Of a DNA stretch of 64,000 bases, positions 21,812 through 32,498 are shown in pieces. Numbering within the stretch: position 1 is the stretch's first letter; each line of letters starts with the position of its first letter. Both the position numbers and the translations under genes were made by a program. The notes beneath the pieces were generated by a model. It was not told the origin of the DNA, ran no database searches, and saw nothing but the letters and a program-made list of their open reading frames with translations. This DNA is from Marinobacter caseinilyticus (GTDB lineage: Bacteria; Pseudomonadota; Gammaproteobacteria; Pseudomonadales; Oleiphilaceae), in contig NZ_WUQJ01000028.1 in the NCBI RefSeq assembly GCF_011074955.1, positions 62,001 through 126,000 of the forward strand. The letters run 5' to 3'.

Positions 21812-22885
21812 CTAGAGTGCGGCTAATACCGCTTGCCCCATGTCCCGGGTACTCACCTTCCGGGCGCCCTCGGACATAATATCGGCCGTACGCAACCCCT
21901 GATCCAGCACCTTACTTACCGCCGCCTCTATTGCCAAAGCTGCAGATTCAGCATTCAGGCTGTATCTTAACATCATCGCAACTGAAAGAATCGTTGCTAA
22001 AGGATTGGCAATCCCCTGTCCGGCAATATCCGGCGCCGAACCGTGGCAGGGCTCGTACATCCCCTGCTTCTTCGAATTCAACGCAGCGGAAGGCAGCATG
22101 CCAATGGAGCCGGTGAGCATGGCAGCTTCGTCGGAAAGAATATCACCAAACATGTTGCCGGTCACAATCACATCGAATTGTTTCGGTGCCCGAACCAGCT
22201 GCATTGCCGCATTGTCGACATACATATGGCTAAGCTCTACATCCGGGTATTCCTTGGCGAGCTCGTTCATGATTTCCCGCCACAATACGGTGACCTCGAG
22301 CACGTTTGCTTTGTCGACCGAACACAGCTTGCCATTCCGTTGCTGAGCAGCCTCGAAAGCAACCCGACCGATCCGCCGAATTTCAGTTTCACTGTAGACG
22401 TAGGTGTTGTAGCCCTGCCTCTCGCCATTCTCGAGCACGCGCTCACCACGAGGATGCCCAAAATAGATGCCCCCGGTCAGTTCACGTACGATCAAGATAT
22501 CCAGACCCGACACCACCTCAGGCTTCAGTGACGATGCCGACGCCAGTTGTGGGTAAAGAATTGCTGGCCGAAGGTTACCGAAAAGCTCCAGCCCGGAACG
22601 CAAACCCAACAAGCCCTTTTCCGGTCTAAGGGCCATTTCAAGCCCGTCCCATTTTGGACCACCTACGGCGCCAAGCAGAATAGCATCCGCTCTTTTGGCC
22701 TTGTTCATTGTCTCTTCGGGTAACGGCCCTCCGGTCGCATCAATCGCCGCCCCTCCCACCAAGGCAGAATCAAACGCCAGACCGAGATCAAACGACTCAT
22801 TGACCTTACGCAATACTTTTTCAGCCTCGGCAACAATCTCGGGGCCAATACCATCTCCGGGCAGCAGTAATACAGACTGACTCAT
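21812..22885 (-). CDS. leuB: 3-isopropylmalate dehydrogenase
   Basis: LeuB oxidatively decarboxylates 3-isopropylmalate in leucine synthesis using NAD. With the ATG at 22885 it has 357 residues. [13 protein letters not shown] opens the fold. Substrate and NAD contacts are in [39 protein letters not shown] and [20 protein letters not shown]. The 16 codons upstream in frame (to 22933) overlap leuD and lack family similarity. leuD ends 19 bp upstream. Confidence 0.96.
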   Translation of the reverse strand: MSQSVLLLPGDGIGPEIVAEAEKVLRKVNESFDLGLAFDSALVGGAAIDATGGPLPEETMNKAKRADAILLGAVGGPKWDGLEMALRPEKGLLGLRSGLELFGNLRPAILYPQLASASSLKPEVVSGLDILIVRELTGGIYFGHPRGERVLENGERQGYNTYVYSETEIRRIGRVAFEAAQQRNGKLCSVDKANVLEVTVLWREIMNELAKEYPDVELSHMYVDNAAMQLVRAPKQFDVIVTGNMFGDILSDEAAMLTGSIGMLPSAALNSKKQGMYEPCHGSAPDIAGQGIANPLATILSVAMMLRYSLNAESAALAIEAAVSKVLDQGLRTADIMSEGARKVSTRDMGQAVLAAL

Positions 22886-22904
22886 TGCTTGTGTTTCCCT
22901 TTTC

Positions 22905-23543
22905 TTAATGAAATAACCAGGGCGCCGTGACACGGCGACTGTTTTCGTAGGATTTAATCAGCTCGGCGTCTTCCAGTGTGACCCCAATATCATCCAGGCC
23001 ATTCAGTAAACAATGACGGCGAAAATCATCAACAGTGAAGCCAAACGACTCGCCTGACGGAGTGACAACGGTCTTGGCCTCCAGATCAACGGTCAGTTGA
23101 TAACCATCCTTCGCAGCATTCTCCGCGAACAACTTATCAACGCTATTTTCTTCCAAAACAATAGGTAACAAGCCATTCTTAAAGCAGTTATTATAAAATA
23201 TATCGGCGAAGCTGGGGGCAATGATCACTCTGAACCCGAAGTCCTCCAATGCCCAGGGCGCATGCTCGCGGCTCGATCCACAACCGAAGTTCCGTCGCGC
23301 CAGGAGAATACTGGCGTTCTGATAGCGCTTCTGATTCAGAATAAAATCCGGATTGAGCGGCCGTTTAGAACTGTCCTGATCTGGCTTGCCCTCATCCAGG
23401 TAGCGCAACTCATCAAACAGATTGGGACCAAACCCTGTCCTCTTGATCGACTTGAGAAACTGCTTGGGAATAATCATGTCCGTGTCCACGTTGGAGCGGT
23501 CCATCGGTGCGACAATGCCTTGGTGTTGCTTAAATACGCGCAT
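22905..23543 (-). CDS. leuD: 3-isopropylmalate dehydratase small subunit
   Basis: LeuD forms the swivel domain of isopropylmalate isomerase with LeuC. The 212-residue protein carries the family motifs [20 protein letters not shown] near the N terminus and [19 protein letters not shown], which binds the substrate carboxylate. GAGGAG lies six bases ahead of the ATG, and leuC ends 10 bp upstream. Confidence 0.96.
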   Translation of the reverse strand: MRVFKQHQGIVAPMDRSNVDTDMIIPKQFLKSIKRTGFGPNLFDELRYLDEGKPDQDSSKRPLNPDFILNQKRYQNASILLARRNFGCGSSREHAPWALEDFGFRVIIAPSFADIFYNNCFKNGLLPIVLEENSVDKLFAENAAKDGYQLTVDLEAKTVVTPSGESFGFTVDDFRRHCLLNGLDDIGVTLEDAELIKSYENSRRVTAPWLFH

Positions 23544-23553
23544 GGAGATCTCC

Positions 23554-24972
23554 TCAGTGGATTAGTTCACGGACATCGGTGAAATGGCCGGCGATCGCTG
23601 CCGCCGCTGCCATGGCGGGACTGACCAGGTGGGTTCGACCACCAAATCCCTGACGCCCTTCAAAATTACGGTTCGAGGTCGAGGCGCAATGCTCGCCCTG
23701 GCCCAATTTATCGGCATTCATCGCCAGGCACATCGAGCAACCAGGGTCTCGCCACTCCAAGCCAGCCTCGATGAAAATTTTATCGAGACCTTCCTTCTCC
23801 GCTTGCACTTTAACCAACCCTGAGCCCGGCACCACCATTGCCTGTTTCAGTGAGGGTGATACTTTCCGGCCTTTGACCACCGCTGCGGCCTCTCGCAAGT
23901 CTTCAATCCGGGAGTTGGTGCAGGACCCGATGAATACACGGTCTAATTGAATGTCCGTAATCGCCATATTGGGTTTCAGGCCCATATACATTAATGCCCG
24001 AACAATCCCTTCTCGCTTAATGGGGTCTGGCTCCTGTGCCGGGTCTGGCACCTGGCCGTCGACACCGGTCACCATTTCAGGCGATGTTCCCCAGGTAACC
24101 TGGGGTTTGATGTCGTCAGCATTCAGCTCGACCACTTTATCAAATTCAGCGTCAACGTCGCTGTGAAGGGTGCGCCAGTGTTCAACGGCACGATCCCAGG
24201 CTTCACCCGTTGGCGAGAATGGGCGGTTACGAACGTAATCGATGGTTGAGTCATCCACCGCAACCATACCCACCCGGGCACCGGCCTCAATCGCCATGTT
24301 ACAGATCGTCATTCTCGCTTCCATAGAGAGGGCTCGAATGGCCTCGCCTCCGAACTCTATTGCAAAGCCAGTGCCGCCCGCAGTGCCAATAGTGCCGATA
24401 ATTGCCAACACCACGTCCTTACCGGTGATGCCCGGCGCCAGCGTGCCGTTCACCTGCACCAGCATATTTTTCATTTTTTGCTGGACCAGACACTGGGTGG
24501 CCAGCACATGCTCAACTTCCGACGTACCAATGCCATGAGCCAAGGTCCCGAACGCCCCGTGGGTGGACGTGTGGGAGTCACCGCATACGATTGTCATTCC
24601 GGGCAATGTGGCGCCCTGCTCAGGCCCAATCACATGGACAATACCTTGGCGCTGGTCCTTGATTTTAAATTCCAGAATTCCGAATTCGTCGCAATTTTTA
24701 TCCAGCGTTTCCACCTGAATGCGCGACACCGGATCGACAATTCCTTCAACACCTCGAGCCCGGTCTGTCGTAGGTACGTTGTGGTCCGGAACTGCCAGGT
24801 TGGCATCAATACGCCAAGGCTTCCGACCGGCCAGTCGCAAACCTTCAAACGCCTGAGGTGACGTCACTTCGTGCAGCAGGTGACGGTCAATGTAAATAAG
24901 CGCAGAGCCATCATCCCGCTGCTTGACCAGATGATCATCCCACAATTTGTCGTATAAGGTTTTGCCCGCCAT
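23554..24972 (-). CDS. leuC: 3-isopropylmalate dehydratase large subunit
   Basis: LeuC is the aconitase-like subunit that isomerises 2- to 3-isopropylmalate. The three cluster cysteines are visible: FIGSCTNSR near residue 350 and the pair in [11 protein letters not shown] near 412-416. [21 protein letters not shown] is the other hallmark. The start at 24972 (472 residues) has GGAGG five bases upstream. It is the first gene of leuCDB-asd and faces the divergent LysR gene across a 139-bp gap with a dyad. Confidence 0.96.
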   Translation of the reverse strand: MAGKTLYDKLWDDHLVKQRDDGSALIYIDRHLLHEVTSPQAFEGLRLAGRKPWRIDANLAVPDHNVPTTDRARGVEGIVDPVSRIQVETLDKNCDEFGILEFKIKDQRQGIVHVIGPEQGATLPGMTIVCGDSHTSTHGAFGTLAHGIGTSEVEHVLATQCLVQQKMKNMLVQVNGTLAPGITGKDVVLAIIGTIGTAGGTGFAIEFGGEAIRALSMEARMTICNMAIEAGARVGMVAVDDSTIDYVRNRPFSPTGEAWDRAVEHWRTLHSDVDAEFDKVVELNADDIKPQVTWGTSPEMVTGVDGQVPDPAQEPDPIKREGIVRALMYMGLKPNMAITDIQLDRVFIGSCTNSRIEDLREAAAVVKGRKVSPSLKQAMVVPGSGLVKVQAEKEGLDKIFIEAGLEWRDPGCSMCLAMNADKLGQGEHCASTSNRNFEGRQGFGGRTHLVSPAMAAAAAIAGHFTDVRELIH

Positions 24973-25066
24973 GGAAGCCTCCAAAGGCAACAGATGTGCG
25001 TGTGTTTACTGAAGCATTTAATGGTATACCTGAGGCAGACATAACTTCAATTCATGTTTATTATAA

Positions 25067-25086
25067 AGTCTATTCCAGATTAGACT
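25067..25086. promoter_or_regulatory. Interrupted dyad between leuC and the LysR gene
   Basis: AGTCTA (25067-25072) and TAGACT (25081-25086) are perfect inverted copies separated by eight bases. They lie 26 bp before the LysR start and 95 bp before leuC. The form and divergent setting fit a LysR-type operator. Confidence 0.45.
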
Positions 25087-25111
25087 ATCACGACAATTCA
25101 GGGGGAACTCA

Positions 25112-25978
25112 ATGGACACTCAGGCTCTGACAGCCTTTGTTGCGGTCGTGGACGAAGGCTCGTTCTCTGAAGCCGCGGAAGTGCTGCATCTGACCCAGTC
25201 TGCGATCAGCAAGCGCGTTGCAACACTGGAGCAACAGCTGGGGGCTCCAGTCATAGACCGGTCACAACGAAAACTAGGGCTGACCGATGCCGGTACCCGT
25301 CTACTGCCCCACGCGCGGCGCATTCTTGACGAGCTGCACAACGCCAGGCTGTCAGTGTCCACCAAGACCGGCGAAGTACGCGGTCACCTGTCCTTGATTG
25401 CCAGCCACCACATTGGGCTTCATCACTTGCCGGCCTGGCTGCGAAGATTGAACCGGGATTACCCCGAAGTGGATCTGGGCCTGCAGTTCATGGATTCAGA
25501 AAGCGCCTTTGATCATATGCGCAAACGCAGCGCGGAACTGGCTTTCGTGACGTTGAATGACACCATGGACAGGCGGTTTGAGGTCCATGTGCGCTGGGCT
25601 GACCCCATGGCATTTGTGGTAGCTAATGAACATCCCCTGGCGGACGTTGCGGCGCCCACCCTTTACGACCTGGCGCATTACAATGCTCTGCTACCGGATA
25701 CCGGCACCGCGACCTACAGGGCCATCAGTGGTCTGTTCCTGGAGGCGAACCTGGCTTTGCGGCCTCAAATGCCAACCAACTACCTTGAAACCATCAAAAT
25801 GATGACCAGCGTTGGCCTGGGCTGGAGCGTCTTACCCCGCACGATGATTGACCATTCGCTCTCCGTATTGGCCGTGCCGGAAACAGTGTCCAGAATGCTG
25901 GGCGCCGTTGGCCTCAGAGGTCGGCTACTGACAGGGCCTGCACAAGTACTCCTCGGCATAGCGCAGGAACTGCGCTGA
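25112..25978 (+). CDS. LysR-family transcriptional regulator divergent from leuCDB
   Basis: The 288-residue protein has the LysR winged helix-turn-helix in its first 60 residues (FVAVVDEGSFSEAAEVLHLT, then AISKRVATLEQQLGAPVIDR). A periplasmic-binding-like effector domain runs from about 90 to the end (GHLSLIASHHIGLHHLPAWL, ELAFVTLNDTM). AGGGGGAA precedes the ATG. It is divergent from leuC, so control of leucine synthesis is the natural inference, with a leucine-pathway intermediate as possible effector; neither is shown by the sequence. Its stop is two bases from that of the convergent MFS gene. Confidence 0.93.
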   Translation: MDTQALTAFVAVVDEGSFSEAAEVLHLTQSAISKRVATLEQQLGAPVIDRSQRKLGLTDAGTRLLPHARRILDELHNARLSVSTKTGEVRGHLSLIASHHIGLHHLPAWLRRLNRDYPEVDLGLQFMDSESAFDHMRKRSAELAFVTLNDTMDRRFEVHVRWADPMAFVVANEHPLADVAAPTLYDLAHYNALLPDTGTATYRAISGLFLEANLALRPQMPTNYLETIKMMTSVGLGWSVLPRTMIDHSLSVLAVPETVSRMLGAVGLRGRLLTGPAQVLLGIAQELR

Positions 25979-25980
25979 AA

Positions 25981-27180
25981 CTAAGGGGACGGTTGCGGCG
26001 GGGGTTTCAGCCACCGCCACGCAATCACCAGCGCGATAGCCATGGCAGCGGCGCTGCCCAGAAACGCGGGTGAGGTGCCAAAATCGTCGACAATGAAGCC
26101 TGACATCCACGCACCCAGTGCGCCGCCTGCGCCAAAGGTCAGTCCGCTGTAGAGCGCCTGTCCCTGGCCGTGGTGATTGCGGCCAAAATACCCCTGTACG
26201 TATTGCACCGATACCGCATGCAGCGCACCGTACGATGCTGCATGCAGGCACTGAGCCAACACCAGCAAAAACAGGACATCCGACACTTCAGCAATCATAA
26301 CCCAGCGTACCAGGGTTAACGCCAACGCACCCAGTACAATCTGACGCACCGTGCATAACCGGAATACCCGGTGCATGACCAGAAACAACGCAATTTCGGC
26401 AAGCACAGCCAGCGACCACAGCAACCCGATCGCCAATTTTCCATACCCCAGCTGTTCGAGGTGGATACTGAAAAACGTGTAGTAGGCGCCGTGTGACACC
26501 TGCAACAACAAATTCATGCTGAAAAACGCCAATACCGCAGGCTCTTTTAGAATGGCAATGAGTTGCCCTCTCGGCCCTTTCTCGGGCTTTCCCGCTGCCT
26601 CCTGCGGAACTAAAAAGGCAGCGACGACGATGCCGGCAAACATCGGCAACAGGAGCCATGGCAGACTGCTCAGAGGAAGACTTTCCAACAGCCACCCGAT
26701 CATGGCAACGGCAACAATAAAACCGACGGAACCCCACAACCTTACCCGGCCGTAGCGCTCCCGATCAGAACCCAAGCCCTGCAGAGTGATGACTTCGTAC
26801 AAGGGCAGAATGGCGTTCCAGAAAAAAGTAAACGCGAGCATGACCAGAAGCAGGCCGTAAAAACCCGGTTCAAGAAAGACACCAAGAAAACAGAATGCAC
26901 CGCACAAGGACCCCAGCCTAACCAACCGAACCCGTCGGCCAGACCGATCTCCCAACCAGCCCCAGACATTTGGCGCCACCACTTTGGTAAGTTGGATGGT
27001 GGCCATCAGGGTGGCGATCTGGAGGTAACTGAAGCCCTGGCCGTCCAGGTAGAGCGACCAATAGGGCATCATCGCGCCCAACAGCGCGAAGAACCAGAAG
27101 TAAAGATTGGACAGTCGCCAGTAAATCGTAATCACCCGGGTTGGCTGAGGAATCGTCGCCGTGTTATTTCCCGGCTTCAA
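25981..27180 (-). CDS. MFS transporter, HcaT/3-phenylpropionate-permease-like
   Basis: The 399-residue protein is hydrophobic throughout, with about 12 membrane helices in two halves. It opens [20 protein letters not shown], with [20 protein letters not shown] following, the pattern of the MFS_1-like/HcaT group. The loop [20 protein letters not shown] is the MFS motif between helices 2 and 3. The start overlaps aroC by 17 bp, so it is probably co-transcribed with prmB-aroC. The substrate is unknown; members of this group are rarely characterised. Confidence 0.88.
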   Translation of the reverse strand: MKPGNNTATIPQPTRVITIYWRLSNLYFWFFALLGAMMPYWSLYLDGQGFSYLQIATLMATIQLTKVVAPNVWGWLGDRSGRRVRLVRLGSLCGAFCFLGVFLEPGFYGLLLVMLAFTFFWNAILPLYEVITLQGLGSDRERYGRVRLWGSVGFIVAVAMIGWLLESLPLSSLPWLLLPMFAGIVVAAFLVPQEAAGKPEKGPRGQLIAILKEPAVLAFFSMNLLLQVSHGAYYTFFSIHLEQLGYGKLAIGLLWSLAVLAEIALFLVMHRVFRLCTVRQIVLGALALTLVRWVMIAEVSDVLFLLVLAQCLHAASYGALHAVSVQYVQGYFGRNHHGQGQALYSGLTFGAGGALGAWMSGFIVDDFGTSPAFLGSAAAMAIALVIAWRWLKPPPQPSP

Positions 27181-28261
27181 TGTTTGGCGTTGCTACCTTT
27201 ACGTCGGCGTTTTGGCCACGATGCCGCAAATAATGATCCATCAAAACAATGGCCATCATGGCTTCGGCTATGGGCGTAGCACGTATACCGACACATGGGT
27301 CGTGACGCCCCGTTGTAATGACTTCAACGGGCTCTCCGTGAACATTAATGCTCCGCCCCGGCAGCCTTAAACTGGACGTAGGCTTAAGCGCAATGCTGGC
27401 AAGAATAGACTGACCTGAAGATATACCGCCAAGAACACCACCGGCATGGTTCGAAAGAAACCCCTCCGGTGTCAGCTCGTCCCGGTGCTCAGTACCTTTT
27501 TGAGCAACGCAGTCAAACCCCGCGCCAATTTCAACGCCTTTTACCGCATTAATACTCATAAGCCCATGGGCCAAATCCGCATCCAGACGGTCAAATACGG
27601 GCTCTCCCAGGCCTGGTGGAACCCCATCCGCTACAATGTTGATCCGAGCGCCTACTGAATTGCCCTCTTTGCGAAGAGCATCCATGTACTGCTCCAGCTC
27701 TTGGACTTTGTCGGCATCTGGACAGAAAAACGGATTCTGGTGAACCTGCGACCAATCCAGCTTGTCAATCTTGATGGGTCCCAACTGCGACAAATAACCT
27801 CGAATACGAATACCCAGGCGCTGCTCCAGATATTTCCTCGCCACCGCCCCTGCGGCGACTCGCATCGCGGTCTCCCGGGCCGATGAACGTCCACCTCCGC
27901 GGTGGTCCCGAAAACCGTACTTGTGGGCGTAGGTATAATCGGCGTGGGCTGGCCGGAACTGTTCGGAAATTTTGGAATAGTCCTTTGAGCGCTGATCGGT
28001 ATTTTCAATCACTAACCCGATGGGCGTCCCCGTGGTTTTGCCCTCGAACACACCGGAAAGAATGCGTACTTCATCTGCTTCGCGGCGCTGAGTCGTGTGT
28101 CGGGACGTGCCGGGCTTACGCCGGTCCAGATCGCCCTGAAGGTCCGCTTCTGTCAACTCAAGACCTGGTGGGCACCCATCAATGATGCAACCGAGTGCGG
28201 CGCCGTGGCTCTCACCAAATGTCGTTACTGTGAACAGCTTTCCAAAACTATTTCCCGACAT
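27164..28261 (-). CDS. aroC: Chorismate synthase
   Basis: AroC makes chorismate from EPSP with reduced FMN, the last shikimate step, feeding Trp, Phe, Tyr and folate. The 365-residue protein begins [20 protein letters not shown] with the GESHG signature, then [45 protein letters not shown], and the C-terminal [20 protein letters not shown]. Length and motifs are complete. It follows prmB by 36 bp, a widespread pairing. Confidence 0.97.
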   Translation of the reverse strand: MSGNSFGKLFTVTTFGESHGAALGCIIDGCPPGLELTEADLQGDLDRRKPGTSRHTTQRREADEVRILSGVFEGKTTGTPIGLVIENTDQRSKDYSKISEQFRPAHADYTYAHKYGFRDHRGGGRSSARETAMRVAAGAVARKYLEQRLGIRIRGYLSQLGPIKIDKLDWSQVHQNPFFCPDADKVQELEQYMDALRKEGNSVGARINIVADGVPPGLGEPVFDRLDADLAHGLMSINAVKGVEIGAGFDCVAQKGTEHRDELTPEGFLSNHAGGVLGGISSGQSILASIALKPTSSLRLPGRSINVHGEPVEVITTGRHDPCVGIRATPIAEAMMAIVLMDHYLRHRGQNADVKVATPNIEAGK

Positions 28262-28297
28262 AATTCATGATCTTATATTGGTTAATTAATAATGATG

Positions 28298-29203
28298 CTA
28301 GGCGCCTGCCGAGCGCCACGCGCTCAAGTCTTCGGCGGTTAGCAAGAATACACCGTCGCCACCCTGCTCGAACGCCAGCCAGGTGAATGCCAGCTCGGGG
28401 TAGGCTTCCTGCAAGGCAATCCAGCTATTGCCAACCTCGACGATCAGCAAACCGCCTGGGTTTAAGTGATCACTGGCTGTGGCAAGAATACGATGCGCAA
28501 TAGCCAGGCCATCACTGCCTGCCGCCAGGCCCAGTTCGGGCTCGTGTCGAAATTCATCGGGCATCGACGCCATATCTTCAGCGTCAACATACGGAGGATT
28601 GCTCAAGATCAGATCGTATCGGCCTTCAATACTCTCAAAGACGTCGGAATGCACGATATGAACCCGGTCACCAAGATCGTGCATCGCCACATTGGCAGCG
28701 GCCACGTCCAAGGCGTCCACAGATAGATCGGACAGGTCCACCTCGGCCTCCCCGAACACTGTCGCGGCAGCAATACCGATGCAGCCGCTGCCGGTGCAAA
28801 GGTCCAGAATTCTTGCCACTGGCTGGCTGCCCAACCAGGGTTGAACGCCGGCCTGAAGCAGTTCACCCAGCGGGGAGCGTGGCACCAGCACACGCTCGTC
28901 CACTTGAAAGGGTATTCCCATAAACCACGCTTCACCAAGGATATAGGCCAGGGGGATTCGATCACTGATTCGGCGCTCTAACCGATCGAGAATGAGCTGT
29001 TTCTCTGCTTTTGTCAGCCTGGCATCGAGAAATAAGGTATTGTTCTCAAGTGGTAAATTCAGGCTACGCATGACCAGCTGGACGGCTTCATCCCAGACAT
29101 TGTCGGTACCATGACCGTAAAAAAGCTCTGAGGCAGCGAATCGAGAACAGGTGTAGCGCAAGAAATCACGAACGCTCTTCAGATCGTCTATCGGGAGTGT
29201 CAC
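28298..29203 (-). CDS. prmB: 50S ribosomal protein L3 N(5)-glutamine methyltransferase
   Basis: PrmB methylates a glutamine of ribosomal protein L3 (HemK family). The 301-residue protein has the SAM motif [20 protein letters not shown], the catalytic [10 protein letters not shown] near residue 200, and an N-terminal helical domain. The placement directly before aroC distinguishes PrmB from PrmC, which normally sits with prfA. The start codon is GTG with a weak Shine-Dalgarno. A TATAAT box about 70 bases upstream suggests its own promoter. Confidence 0.93.
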   Translation of the reverse strand: MTLPIDDLKSVRDFLRYTCSRFAASELFYGHGTDNVWDEAVQLVMRSLNLPLENNTLFLDARLTKAEKQLILDRLERRISDRIPLAYILGEAWFMGIPFQVDERVLVPRSPLGELLQAGVQPWLGSQPVARILDLCTGSGCIGIAAATVFGEAEVDLSDLSVDALDVAAANVAMHDLGDRVHIVHSDVFESIEGRYDLILSNPPYVDAEDMASMPDEFRHEPELGLAAGSDGLAIAHRILATASDHLNPGGLLIVEVGNSWIALQEAYPELAFTWLAFEQGGDGVFLLTAEDLSAWRSAGA

Positions 29204-29270
29204 AAGAAGCCGAATCCTATATCTGTGGGTTTACACCAACCTCTGACCCTTTGGTCAAAACGCCGACGGC

Positions 29271-29276
29271 ATTATA
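29271..29276 (-). promoter_or_regulatory. Candidate -10 box of prmB-aroC
   Basis: A perfect TATAAT on the minus strand lies in the 166-bp gap between the patatin gene and prmB, with no strong -35. A small hairpin (TGACC/GGTCA, 29243-29255) falls in the predicted leader. Confidence 0.4.
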
Positions 29277-29369
29277 CGCTGATTGGGCCGTGTGCTACAG
29301 CCCAGCCTAACGCTTACCCCAGGGGAGCAAAAATGACAACACCAGAATGGCTACGCCAGAATGACAAGA

Positions 29370-30632
29370 CTAAAGTGACAAGGGCCCGGAGCTGTTTACT
29401 TTTGTCTCAAACCTGTCCAGTGCCGCAATCATGCGCTCCCGTCCAATCTGGATGAGCTCAGGAGCCTTATGATAATCATAAGTGCGACACGCATTTTTAG
29501 GCACGTTCACCAACAGATCCGGCGGGTACCCGGCAAGCTTGTATTGGACCAATGCGCTTTGCATGGTTTCAATGGTCAGGTTCATGATGTCAAACTTACC
29601 AATGCCAAGCTTGTCCCAAGAGATGGTATCCGGATCGTCATCCTGTTTGCGTTCCGAAGCTCGCTTCTCATTCTCCTTTTTCTGAGCCTCCAAAGCACTG
29701 GGCTCAAGCCCTGGCTGTGTCTCTGCGTCTTCGTCCGGTTCATGTTTACCACCAAACGATTTCAGCAAATCCCAGTCGAACCAACGGGACGCTTTACCCC
29801 GAACCTTGTCGACCCACTCCTCCGGATCGCTGTCACCGACTTCTTCAAACGATGCGTCAGGCAGCCGCTGCTGCCAATCGTCTTCGCCACTCAAATTGAC
29901 CGCAAAAATTAAATCCGCATGGGAGGAAATAGTGGGAACAATCGGTAGCGGGTTAAGCAAGGCACCGTCCACGAGCACACGGCCGTTTAACACCACCGGT
30001 GTGATGATGCTGGGAATCGCTACCGAAGCGCGAATAGCGCGATGCAACGGGCCTTCCTGGAACCAAATTTCCTTGTGGGCTAACAGATCGGTAGCCACCG
30101 CCGTGAATGAAATGGGCAGATCTTCAATGCGGATATCGCCGATCATGTCGCGGACGACCGAAAATATTTTGTGGCCTCGTATGGCCCCGGCCGACGACAG
30201 CGATATATCGAGCAGTTTCAGTACATCAAACTGCCCAAGCCCGGTGACCCAATCTTTGTAGTCCTGCAGTTTTCCAGCGGCATAGACACCACCGATTAAC
30301 GCCCCCATGGAACACCCGGATATGGCAATAATGTCGTATCCACGCTCGACCACGGCTTCAATGGCACCGATATGGGCGTAACCCCTGGCGCCGCCGCTTC
30401 CAAGTGTAAGCGCAACGGTTTTCCGTTTTTGTTGTCTGACCCCGTTGCCACTGGTGCCCTCTTGGACCTTGCTGGCGGCGGTTTCGGGAGATGTCGAACT
30501 GGAGTGGGTTGTTAGTGTTTGGTTGCCGCCCTTAATTCCAATCTGGCGGTCACTCTCAGATTTTCTCTGAGCATCACCTGGCGTTTCACCGTTATCGGAA
30601 TTCTGTTCGGTCTGATCTGACTTTTTGCTCAT
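29370..30632 (-). CDS. Patatin-like phospholipase (RssA group)
   Basis: The 420-residue protein has a charged, Ser/Thr/Gln-rich N-terminal stretch of about 70 residues. A patatin domain follows: oxyanion loop LTLGSGGARGYAHIGA, nucleophile serine in ISGCSMGALIGG near 107, and catalytic Asp in DGALLNPLP near 220. A hydrophilic insertion (about 275-330) is rich in Glu, Lys and Asp. The family hydrolyses acyl esters of lipids. No signal peptide is seen, so it is probably cytoplasmic or peripheral. It follows the DUF4892 gene by 34 bp at the end of the tgpA-holB-pilZ series. The physiological substrate is unknown. Confidence 0.88.
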   Translation of the reverse strand: MSKKSDQTEQNSDNGETPGDAQRKSESDRQIGIKGGNQTLTTHSSSTSPETAASKVQEGTSGNGVRQQKRKTVALTLGSGGARGYAHIGAIEAVVERGYDIIAISGCSMGALIGGVYAAGKLQDYKDWVTGLGQFDVLKLLDISLSSAGAIRGHKIFSVVRDMIGDIRIEDLPISFTAVATDLLAHKEIWFQEGPLHRAIRASVAIPSIITPVVLNGRVLVDGALLNPLPIVPTISSHADLIFAVNLSGEDDWQQRLPDASFEEVGDSDPEEWVDKVRGKASRWFDWDLLKSFGGKHEPDEDAETQPGLEPSALEAQKKENEKRASERKQDDDPDTISWDKLGIGKFDIMNLTIETMQSALVQYKLAGYPPDLLVNVPKNACRTYDYHKAPELIQIGRERMIAALDRFETKVNSSGPLSL

Positions 30633-30666
30633 TTACTTAGTATCTCTCGCTATTTCCATATGGCGT

Positions 30667-31578
30667 CTAAGGCTGACTCACCACGACCAGCTCCACCCGG
30701 TCGCCTTGTCTTGCCGGATCTCCAAACTCTACCGCAGGCCCGATGATGATCGGAACAATTTGTTGCTGTTGAATACCGATTTTGGTCAACAGAACCGTCA
30801 TCGCTTCAGCTGCTTTTTCGGCACGATCCATCGCACTCTCAAGCGTCTCGTTATCCTTAAGCTCGGCGTAACTGTTCAATACCACTTTTGCCCCCTCGCC
30901 CTGAGACCGCTCTTGCAGGAGACGTCGATCGTTGGCGTTCCAGCTAAACTGATAAGTTACCCCGCCTGCCCAGGGCACGATGATCGGACCCTGGATCCGG
31001 GCTGAGGCGGAGGCAAAGCCAGGTATAGCGGCGCCTTCTTCAGCGGTGAGTTGTTCCACCCAAACATATTCTCGATGATTACCCCGGGTGACGGTGTAGA
31101 CCAACACAACCTGAACATTGCCTTCCTGATCCCGGTAAGCCGCCGCGAGGTAGTCCTGATTCGCATCACGGCCGTACAGTGTCGCATCGCTGAATATCTG
31201 GTTTGCCCACACATTGCTGCGCCCGCAGCCTCGCCCTTGGCATTCGAACAGAACAACTGCCTTTCGTTCCGCCAATTCATTCCGATAATACGCCCGGGCC
31301 TCATCCCGTCCTGAGTCTGGACTGACTTGCAAACGTTGGCCAGAACCGCGCACCGCAAGCCGAATGACGGAATCGGACCGGATCTCATCGTTCACTTCTC
31401 TCACGGCGCTGAGCAATATGAGATGGCTGGGCGAAATAATAACGCGCTCGACTTCGACCGACGCCAACGGAAACGGCGCAATGGGGACTGCTTGCACCGG
31501 AACCGAAGCCGCGGCCACAACCACGAGGCAACAAACCCCCACCATGCACCGACGTATAGCGCGAACCTTATTTATCAT
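30667..31578 (-). CDS. Exported DUF4892-type protein
   Basis: The 303-residue product has a signal peptide (CMVGVCCLVVVAAASVPVQA, cleavage near residue 30). The middle is a soluble domain containing VVLFECQGRGCGRSNVWANQ, and the C-terminal 80 residues resemble an OmpA-like peptidoglycan-associating fold (VVLNSYAELKDNETLESAMD, ending DRVELVVVSQ). I recognise it from memory as the DUF4892 group of pseudomonads; no function is established. It overlaps the preceding hydrolase by 11 bp, so it is probably translated from the same message. Confidence 0.78.
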   Translation of the reverse strand: MINKVRAIRRCMVGVCCLVVVAAASVPVQAVPIAPFPLASVEVERVIISPSHLILLSAVREVNDEIRSDSVIRLAVRGSGQRLQVSPDSGRDEARAYYRNELAERKAVVLFECQGRGCGRSNVWANQIFSDATLYGRDANQDYLAAAYRDQEGNVQVVLVYTVTRGNHREYVWVEQLTAEEGAAIPGFASASARIQGPIIVPWAGGVTYQFSWNANDRRLLQERSQGEGAKVVLNSYAELKDNETLESAMDRAEKAAEAMTVLLTKIGIQQQQIVPIIIGPAVEFGDPARQGDRVELVVVSQP

Positions 31579-32482
31579 CCGTTAAAAACTCCCTGATTGC
31601 GTCTGCAACTGGTGCAATATCGCCCTCCAAATGACAGTGGTGAGACCCATCTATCGACACGGTTTTGAGCGAGTCAACACGATCCAGCCGAGGCTGCCAG
31701 CGCTTGAGGTCACTCAATAAACCCTGAGTCGCGCGAATCAGCAGCGTGTCAGTGGTCACGGCGTCCAAAAAGGCCAGCACCTGCTCCTCAGAGAACATCA
31801 TTAGTGAGGGATGCCGCAAGCGCGGATCGGTCCGCCACTCGAAACCGCTTGGATTTTGCCGGAGGTTTCTCGGCACCAGCGTCATTGCGGCGGTATCCGA
31901 CAAGGGGCTAAGCCCACCAGCCCTGATGCTGGCGGCGTTTTCAACGGTTGGGTAGCGGGCACCTTGACTGGAGCCCGAAAGTCGCTTGAGAATGCCCCGA
32001 CGTAGCTGGCTGACGGCGTCCTTGGGTGGTTTTGCGATTGGCCCAAAACTATCAATCACCACCAATTTACGCACTTTTTCCGGAAAGGCTGCGGCATACA
32101 TCATAGTAACGATGCCACCCAGCGAGTGGCCGACAAGGTCCACCGGTGTTTCAAAGGCAGAGTCAATCAGCTCAGCCAAGTCCGAAACGTAATCCGCCAG
32201 CAGGTACCCTTGACCAGGCGGCCGGTGCTCAGACAAACCGTGCCCGGCCATATCAACGGCATACACGTTTGCCGACTGCTGCAAACGGGGCGCTAACCGA
32301 GCGAAAGACAAACAATTATCGAGCCAGCCGTGAAGCAGCACTGCCGGTGGCTGCGACGTTGGCACGTCTTCTTTGGCCGGCCAATTCACACCGGCCAATG
32401 TCAGGTGACGCAATGGCCACCTCATTTCCTGACCGTCCAATACCGATGTCCGTTCAGCTTCAGAAACCACAGCGTTGTTCAT
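31568..32482 (-). CDS. Alpha/beta-fold hydrolase
   Basis: The 304-residue protein shows the alpha/beta hydrolase layout: oxyanion segment VLLHGWLDNCLSFARLAP, nucleophile elbow VDLVGHSLGGIVTMMYA near residue 119, and a terminal His in DGSHHCHLEGD. It lacks a signal peptide. The cap region (about 150-220) is divergent, so the substrate (ester, lipid or other) cannot be read off. It lies 16 bp after pilZ and overlaps the DUF4892 gene, in an operon that mixes replication, pilus and envelope genes. Confidence 0.87.
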   Translation of the reverse strand: MNNAVVSEAERTSVLDGQEMRWPLRHLTLAGVNWPAKEDVPTSQPPAVLLHGWLDNCLSFARLAPRLQQSANVYAVDMAGHGLSEHRPPGQGYLLADYVSDLAELIDSAFETPVDLVGHSLGGIVTMMYAAAFPEKVRKLVVIDSFGPIAKPPKDAVSQLRRGILKRLSGSSQGARYPTVENAASIRAGGLSPLSDTAAMTLVPRNLRQNPSGFEWRTDPRLRHPSLMMFSEEQVLAFLDAVTTDTLLIRATQGLLSDLKRWQPRLDRVDSLKTVSIDGSHHCHLEGDIAPVADAIREFLTDDK

Positions 32483-32498
32483 TAGGTAAGCCAGTGTT

